A stretch of 9,926 nt of DNA. It comes from Alphaproteobacteria bacterium MarineAlpha3_Bin3. GTDB taxonomy: Bacteria > Pseudomonadota > Alphaproteobacteria > Rhodospirillales > Casp-alpha2. Both the position numbers and the translations under genes were made by a program. Below, piece after piece: positions 5,613 through 9,926 of this stretch. The stretch lies in the NCBI GenBank assembly GCA_002938075.1, contig PTLK01000055.1, positions 1 through 9,926 of the forward strand. The letters are read 5' to 3'. Every line of letters begins with the position of its first letter. Position 1 is the first letter of the stretch. The notes below the pieces were generated by a model. That model was not told where the DNA came from and ran no database searches. It saw nothing but the letters and a program-made list of their open reading frames with translations.

Positions 5613-6303
5613 CGGCGAGTTCCTTGAGGTTGGCAACAACCAGGTCCGGCTGCTCGGGCCAGGGGCCGAAGGGCTGCTTGCGGCGGTCGATGAAGACGGT
5701 GTTGAAGCCATAGGACTTGGCGCCGACGCAGTCGAAAACGTGGTTTGCAACAAACAGAATACCGGCCTGTTTCTCACCCAGGATTTCCTCCGCCTTGGCG
5801 TAGGTCTTCCAATGGGGTTTGAAGTAACCCGCTTCCTCGACCGAAATAGTTTGGTCGAAGGCGAAGCCGATGTACGGTTTGGCCGCCGCCAGCATGTCTT
5901 TATCGCCGTTCGACAGGATGGCCAGCTTGTATCGGCGGTGCAGATGCTGCAACGCCACGACCGCCTCCGGAAACGGCTTCAGGGCCTCAATCCGGCCCAC
6001 CAGCCATTCGACCTCGTCTCGGGTATAGGCGATGCCGGCCCGGTCCATGACGTGAGAGACGGCGCGTTGGCCGATTTCCCGATAGGGGGTGTGCCCGCGG
6101 TCGCAGAGTGAATCGATCATGGAATTCTCGAAATGCGTCCGCCGCCACCAGGTGACGAAGCGGTGGGCATCGCCCTTCCAGCCCTTCCTCTCGAGGAAGG
6201 GGGCGACCACTTCCGTCAATCCTTTCTGCATGTCGACCACGGTGCCATACTGGTCGAAGACGAGAACCTTGATCTCGCGTCTGAGCCTGTCGACGGGTTC
6301 CAT
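5599..6303 (-). CDS. Type II haloacid dehalogenase-like HAD hydrolase
   Basis: This 234-residue cytoplasmic HAD protein has the L-2-haloacid dehalogenase layout. Motif I is VFDQYGTVVD with nucleophile Asp17 and Thr21; the cap begins with WWRRTHFENS, Arg54 matching substrate-binding Arg41 of Pseudomonas L-DEX YL. Motif II is LSNGD (Ser131, Asn132), motif III FKPHWKTY (Lys162, Tyr168), and motif IV FVANHVFDCVGAKSYGF with Asp191. By that numbering, L-DEX Ser175 and Asn177 are replaced by Ala186 and His188, so true C-halogen hydrolysis is doubtful; a phosphatase or altered hydrolase is possible. It starts 9 nt after the carbamoylase stop, with GGAGG (6308-6312) just upstream of the ATG, and its end overlaps the CoA-transferase start by 14 nt. 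The first codons contain an 18-base match (one mismatch) to the REP core sequence. Confidence 0.88.
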   Translation of the reverse strand: MEPVDRLRREIKVLVFDQYGTVVDMQKGLTEVVAPFLERKGWKGDAHRFVTWWRRTHFENSMIDSLCDRGHTPYREIGQRAVSHVMDRAGIAYTRDEVEWLVGRIEALKPFPEAVVALQHLHRRYKLAILSNGDKDMLAAAKPYIGFAFDQTISVEEAGYFKPHWKTYAKAEEILGEKQAGILFVANHVFDCVGAKSYGFNTVFIDRRKQPFGPWPEQPDLVVANLKELADALI

Positions 6304-6312
6304 CCTTCCTCC

Positions 6313-7248
6313 CTAGTCCTCGGGCGGTGGCTTGGCCCCGGTCCGGTCCGCAATCAGCCGGTAATGCTCGACCCTTCGGTGGGCTTCGAAGTTGAAGGTT
6401 GTTTCCTTGAGAAATTTGGTTTCGTCCAGGTCGCAGTCATAAACCACCAATTCGTCGTCTTCCGTTTCCGCCTCGGTGACAACAAAACCATCCGGGTCGA
6501 TGATGCAGGTCCCGGCGATCAGATGATGGCCGTCCTCCTCCCCGGCCTTGGCCACGCCGACGACCCAGGTCGCGTTCTGGTAGGCGCCGGCCTGCATGCA
6601 CAGACGGCTGTGGTGCATCCGGGTCTCGGCGGACTCTTCGGGTTTGAGGGAATTGCCGCTCGGCGTGTTGTAGCCGAGCATGATCAGTTCGACCCCCTGC
6701 AGGCCCATCACCCGGAACGTTTCCGGCCACCGGCGGTCGTTGCAGATACACATGCCCATAACCCCGCCCAGGGTCCGCCACACCGGAAAGCCGATGTCAC
6801 CGGGTTCGAAATAGCGTTTCTCCAGGTGCTGGAAGGTGCGTTCGGGTTCATGCTCGGCATGGCCGGGCAGGTGCACCTTGCGGTACTTGCCGATGACGGC
6901 GCCGGTTTTATCGACCAGGATTTGGGTGTTGAAGTGGCGGCCCTCGGGGGTCAACTCGGCGTATCCCAAGGAAAAACCGATGCCGTTCCCGGCCGCGAAC
7001 TCAAACAACGGCCGGGTGGCGGCGCCCGGCATTTCGGTCTCGAACCAGGAATCCATCTCGGCCCGGTCGTCGGCGTAGTAGCGGGGAAAGAACGTCGTCA
7101 GCGCCAGTTCGGTGAACACCACCAGGTCGCAGCCCCGAGCGTGCGCTTCCTTCATCAGCGCCAGAAGCCGCCCGACGACGGCCTGGCGGCCCTCGTCCTT
7201 TTGAATGGGTCCCGATTGCGCGGCGCCGACCTTGACGATTCCGGGCAT
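6313..7248 (-). CDS. N-carbamoyl-D-amino-acid hydrolase (nitrilase superfamily)
   Basis: This 311-residue carbon-nitrogen hydrolase closely follows the Agrobacterium D-carbamoylase (about 304 residues), which cleaves N-carbamoyl-D-amino acids to D-amino acid, CO2 and ammonia. The catalytic triad is Glu47 (VFTELALTTFFPR), Lys124 (GKYRKVHLPGH) and Cys169 (CICNDRRWPETFRVMG). The family's conserved His positions are kept at 126 (KVH), 141 (QHLEKRYFEPGD) and 212/213 (MHHSRLCMQAG). Other matches are FETEMPG (69-75), GFSLGYAEL (91-99), FNTQILVDK (106-114) and GYNTP (192-196). The frame is open to 7623, but ATG 7248 gives the normal N-terminus (MPGIVKVGAAQSGPI), has AAAAAGG about 10 nt upstream, and avoids overlap with the divergent gene. 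It is the first gene of the operon. No hydantoinase, its usual partner, is in the window. Confidence 0.93.
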   Translation of the reverse strand: MPGIVKVGAAQSGPIQKDEGRQAVVGRLLALMKEAHARGCDLVVFTELALTTFFPRYYADDRAEMDSWFETEMPGAATRPLFEFAAGNGIGFSLGYAELTPEGRHFNTQILVDKTGAVIGKYRKVHLPGHAEHEPERTFQHLEKRYFEPGDIGFPVWRTLGGVMGMCICNDRRWPETFRVMGLQGVELIMLGYNTPSGNSLKPEESAETRMHHSRLCMQAGAYQNATWVVGVAKAGEEDGHHLIAGTCIIDPDGFVVTEAETEDDELVVYDCDLDETKFLKETTFNFEAHRRVEHYRLIADRTGAKPPPED

Positions 7249-7354
7249 GCGATGAATACCTTTTTCCGGCCCCTGACGGGATGGTATCAAAGAGTGTAAA
7301 CACGCTAGGGTATTGACTGTTGCACAACCCGGCAAGGCGAGATACCAACCAACC
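7249..7354. promoter_or_regulatory. Divergent intergenic region with small palindromes
   Basis: These 106 bp separate the minus-strand carbamoylase operon from the plus-strand 2TM genes, so both promoters should lie here or very near. Visible elements are GTGT-AA-ACAC in the line at 7291-7305, TTGACT (7313-7318, -35-like, but with no -10 at proper spacing), and GTTG-CA-CAAC overlapping 7319-7328. These palindromes are candidate operators only; no regulator gene is present. Confidence 0.4.
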
Positions 7355-7867
7355 ATGGCAGACGAAAACGATAACCCGATCGCCCCAGAGGACGAAATCG
7401 TCGAAGCCCCGGCAACGCCGGAACGCAGCTTCGCGCCCCTGAGCCAGGACGACGTCATCGCCCCGGCCGAGCGGCAGGCGCCTCCTGAAGGAAGCCCGCA
7501 AAGGCGGCCGCCGCCAACGGGCGTGCCTTCGGCGCGGGTCGACCCCGAGATGGTGAAGGAGTTCGAAAAGGAAATCGACACCAAGGTGACCACCGGGCAG
7601 AAGCGCATGCGCTGGTTCGCCAATCACTTGATCCTTTTCATGATCGGGATCACGGTGGCGATCCCCTTGCGGCTGACGATTTATACCGAATTCCACGACG
7701 CTTTTTTCCTGGTTCCCCTGGCCGCCTGGGTGGGGCTGTTGGCGGTCCACGCCAATTACGCCCTGAGGGTGATGCTCAAGCGCTCCGACAAGGGAGGCCA
7801 GATCAAGGCGGTAATTCCCCCGACCGAAACCGAAGAGTCCGCCGGCGACGCTTCCAACCGGGAATAA
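7355..7867 (+). CDS. 2TM-domain membrane protein with acidic, proline-rich N-terminus
   Basis: This 170-residue protein of unknown function has a disordered acidic/Pro-rich N-terminal region (1-65), a charged helix (DPEMVKEFEKEIDTKVTTGQ, 63-82) and a two-helix membrane hairpin: helix 1 about 90-110 (HLILFMIGITVAIPLRLTI) and helix 2 about 116-138 (AFFLVPLAAWVGLLAVHANY). This resembles the 2TM family (short helix pair with W/F at the start of helix 2 and a conserved His near its end, here His132). A charged tail follows. TTG 7313 could start a longer form, but ATG 7355 begins the natural MADENDNP sequence. The next gene starts 2 nt after the stop and encodes a shorter paralogue, so the two are probably translated together and lead into pccA. 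Confidence 0.82.
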   Translation: MADENDNPIAPEDEIVEAPATPERSFAPLSQDDVIAPAERQAPPEGSPQRRPPPTGVPSARVDPEMVKEFEKEIDTKVTTGQKRMRWFANHLILFMIGITVAIPLRLTIYTEFHDAFFLVPLAAWVGLLAVHANYALRVMLKRSDKGGQIKAVIPPTETEESAGDASNRE

Positions 7868-7869
7868 CC

Positions 7870-8145
7870 GTGACCGGGTATGGCCATGAACCCGGGCCGG
7901 AAAACGCAGGCGTTGAAGAAAGCGTCGCCAATGAGGCCCGCCAAGCCCGGCGACGGTTGAAGGGGTTCGGTACTCACCTGGCCCTTTATTTCATGGTCAT
8001 GGTGGTTTTGGTGCCGGTAAACTTTACCCTGTCGCCCGGAAATCCTTGGTTCCTGTTGCCGATGGTCGGTTGGGGATCGGTTTTGGCGTTGCACGCGGCC
8101 TATGCCATGGGCCTGTTTCGGGGGCTGTTGGGAAAACAGCGGTAA
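7870..8145 (+). CDS. Small 2TM-domain membrane protein
   Basis: This 91-residue protein starts at GTG 7870, two bases after the preceding stop. No in-frame ATG exists before the first helix. A polar region with a basic patch (EARQARRRLKG, 22-32) precedes helix 1 (about 33-53, GTHLALYFMVMVVLVPVNFT) and helix 2 (about 59-81, PWFLLPMVGWGSVLALHAAYAM). Trp60, the GWG turn (67-69) and His75 fit the 2TM domain. Helix 2 aligns with that of the upstream protein (WFLLPMVGW-LALHAAYA against FFLVPLAAW-LAVHANYA), which suggests a tandem duplication. It lies 21 nt before pccA; a role with PCC is not implied by sequence. Confidence 0.82.
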   Translation: MTGYGHEPGPENAGVEESVANEARQARRRLKGFGTHLALYFMVMVVLVPVNFTLSPGNPWFLLPMVGWGSVLALHAAYAMGLFRGLLGKQR

Positions 8146-8166
8146 AACCAGGGATTGGGACGACGC

Positions 8167-9926
8167 ATGTTCAAGAAGATATTGATCGCCAACCGGGGGG
8201 AGATCGCGTACCGGATCATCCGCACGGCCCGGCGGTTGGGCATCAAGACCGCCGCCGTCTGTTCCGAGGCCGATGCCCGGGCACTGCACGTGGAAATGTC
8301 CGACGAAGCGGTCCTCATCGGCCCGCCGCCGGCGGCCGAAAGCTACCTAGACATAGGAAAGATCCTCGACGCGGTCAAGGAAACCGGATCGCAAGCCGTG
8401 CACCCGGGATATGGCTTTTTGTCGGAGAACGCCGAATTTGCCAAGGCCCTGGACGAGGCCGGCGTCGTCTTCATCGGGCCGGGGCCGAAGGCGATGACGG
8501 TCATGGGCGACAAGATCGAATCCAAGAAGCTGGCGAAAAAAGCCGGCGTCAACACCATCCCCGGCGACGGCGGCGCGGTCAAGGATGCCTCCGAAGCGGT
8601 CAGGATCGCCAACGAGATCGGCTATCCGGTGATGTTGAAGGCGTCCGCCGGCGGAGGCGGCAAGGGCATGCGGATCGCCGGCAACGACGCCGAATGCCGG
8701 GACGGATTGAAGCGCGCGTCTGGCGAAGCCGAAACTGCGTTCGGCGACGGTAGGGTGTTCGTCGAAAAATACATCGAAAATTCGCGCCACATCGAAATCC
8801 AGGTCCTCGCCGACGGCTTCGGCAACACCGTTTACCTAGGCGAACGCGAATGCTCCATTCAACGCCGCCACCAGAAAGTCATCGAAGAGGCGCCCTCGCC
8901 CCTGGTCGACGAACAGACCCGGCGCGCAATGGGCGAACAGGCGGTGGCCCTGGCAAAAGCAGTAGACTACCGCTCCGCCGGGACGGTCGAATTCATCGTC
9001 GACCAGGACAGAAATTTCTATTTCCTGGAAATGAACACCCGGCTTCAGGTCGAACACCCGGTAACCGAATTGATCACCGGCCTCGACCTGGTGGAGCAGA
9101 TGATCCGCATCGCCGACGGCGAAAAGCTGGCCTTTTCCCAGGAAGACGTAGCGCTGAACGGTTGCGCCATCGAGGCCCGGATTTACGCCGAGGACCCGTT
9201 GCGCAATTTCCTGCCGTCGTCGGGAAGGCTGGTGCGCTACCGGCCGCCGGACGAGGACGATCACGTGCGCGTCGATACCGGCGTTGCCGAAGGCGGGGAA
9301 ATTTCCATCTTTTACGACCCGATGATCGCCAAGCTGATCACCTCGGGGGCCACCCGCGAGGAAGCCGCCGTCCGCATGTCTGGCGCGCTGGATCAGTTCC
9401 ATATCAGCGGCGTCCGTCACAACATCGGGTTCCTGGCTGCGTTGATAGCCCATCCGCGCTTCGCCGAAGGGCGTCTAAGCACCGATTTCATCGCCGAGGA
9501 ATATCCCGACGGCTTTCATTCCCAGGACCTGACCCCGGAAGACCCGCGGTTGCTGATCGCCGTCGCCGGTTGCATCCATCGCGCCTATCAGACCCGCGCC
9601 TCGATGATCTCGGGCCAAATCCCCGGCCGCCAACGGGTGGTGTCGGACGATTGGGTGGTGATCCTGCACGGCGACGCCGTCCCGGTTCGGATCAAGCCCG
9701 TCGACGGCGGCTATGAGCTTGTCTTCGAGGGCGAGGATATCGCGATCGAGACCGCCTGGAAGCTGGGTCAGCCGTTGTTCTGGGGAAACCTGAACGGCCG
9801 TGGTTTCTGCCTCCAGGTGGAGCGCCAGGGCGTGGCCTACCGGCTGTTGCACGGCGGCGCCGAGGCCGACGTGCTGGTGTTGAGCCCTAGGGCCGCCAAG
9901 TTGCAGGCCCTGATGCCGGTCAAGGA
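8167..9926 (+). CDS. pccA: Propionyl-CoA carboxylase alpha subunit (biotin carboxylase), 3' end beyond window
   Basis: The frame is open from ATG 8167 to the window edge, giving 586 residues of a protein usually about 660-670 long. It uses ATP and bicarbonate to carboxylate biotin, then serves PccB. The N-terminal biotin carboxylase domain holds ILIANRGEIAYRIIRTARRL (5-24) and HPGYGFLSEN (79-88). The ATP-grasp part holds the Gly-rich loop ASAGGGGKGM (159-168), ECSIQRRHQKVIEEAP (228-243) and EMNTRLQVEHPVTE (288-301). Lys237, Arg292 and Glu296 match E. coli biotin carboxylase catalytic Lys238, Arg292 and Glu296. The C-terminal BC domain has IEARIYAEDP and the FYDPMIAKL segment, followed by the acyl-carboxylase linker domain. 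The biotinylated AMKM motif would lie just past the edge. The family-typical start MFKKILIANRGEIA supports ATG 8167; the ribosome site (GGGA) is weak. No frameshift is seen. Confidence 0.97.
   Translation, partial: MFKKILIANRGEIAYRIIRTARRLGIKTAAVCSEADARALHVEMSDEAVLIGPPPAAESYLDIGKILDAVKETGSQAVHPGYGFLSENAEFAKALDEAGVVFIGPGPKAMTVMGDKIESKKLAKKAGVNTIPGDGGAVKDASEAVRIANEIGYPVMLKASAGGGGKGMRIAGNDAECRDGLKRASGEAETAFGDGRVFVEKYIENSRHIEIQVLADGFGNTVYLGERECSIQRRHQKVIEEAPSPLVDEQTRRAMGEQAVALAKAVDYRSAGTVEFIVDQDRNFYFLEMNTRLQVEHPVTELITGLDLVEQMIRIADGEKLAFSQEDVALNGCAIEARIYAEDPLRNFLPSSGRLVRYRPPDEDDHVRVDTGVAEGGEISIFYDPMIAKLITSGATREEAAVRMSGALDQFHISGVRHNIGFLAALIAHPRFAEGRLSTDFIAEEYPDGFHSQDLTPEDPRLLIAVAGCIHRAYQTRASMISGQIPGRQRVVSDDWVVILHGDAVPVRIKPVDGGYELVFEGEDIAIETAWKLGQPLFWGNLNGRGFCLQVERQGVAYRLLHGGAEADVLVLSPRAAKLQALMPVK

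Noticed and set aside
6133..7299. 388-codon plus-strand frame antisense to the carbamoylase
   Set aside because: The opposite strand carries the complete Glu-Lys-Cys nitrilase triad; the plus frame is a Gly/His-rich shadow.

Overview
The window is high-GC DNA that reads as alphaproteobacterial, probably Rhodospirillales-like. Three things support this: an ATP12-type F1-ATPase assembly chaperone (a family of alphaproteobacteria and mitochondria), a two-subunit propionyl-CoA carboxylase locus, and a GAAC-N7-GAAC motif, which is the reverse complement of the alphaproteobacterial LexA box GTTC-N7-GTTC. The placement is inference; no rRNA or tRNA marker is present.

Layout. Bases 1-151 are the C-terminal tail of an unidentified plus-strand protein. 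It is followed by atp12 (173-889) and pccB (949-2481), both on the plus strand. Then comes a gene-poor stretch of about 960 bases (2482-3444). It holds two pairs of REP-like inverted repeats sharing a TGAGCCTGTCGAA-type core, a ~21-bp imperfect tandem repeat with TTAAA blocks at helical spacing, a putative LexA-controlled promoter, a small reading frame apparently broken at a run of seven T, and further hairpins. A tightly packed four-gene minus-strand operon follows (7248 down to 3445): N-carbamoyl-D-amino-acid hydrolase, type II haloacid-dehalogenase-like protein, class III (CaiB/BaiF) CoA-transferase and a double-domain VOC protein. Junctions are a 9-nt gap, a 14-nt overlap and an ATGA overlap. 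After a 106-bp divergent promoter region, the plus strand resumes with two small paralogous 2TM-domain membrane proteins (7355-7867, 7870-8145) and pccA (8167 to the window edge), which is cut before its biotin-carrier domain.

How it fits together. PccA and PccB make (2S)-methylmalonyl-CoA from propionyl-CoA. The minus-strand operon separating the two subunit genes looks like a catabolic unit acting on a carbamoylated or amide substrate that ends up as a CoA thioester; its actual substrate cannot be read from sequence. Its last gene has a C-terminal half resembling methylmalonyl-CoA epimerase, which would be the next step after PCC, but a metal-ligand position and the catalytic region differ. 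I see no obviously new defence, CRISPR or mobile system. The least explained part is the SOS-box/REP region at 2590-3100.
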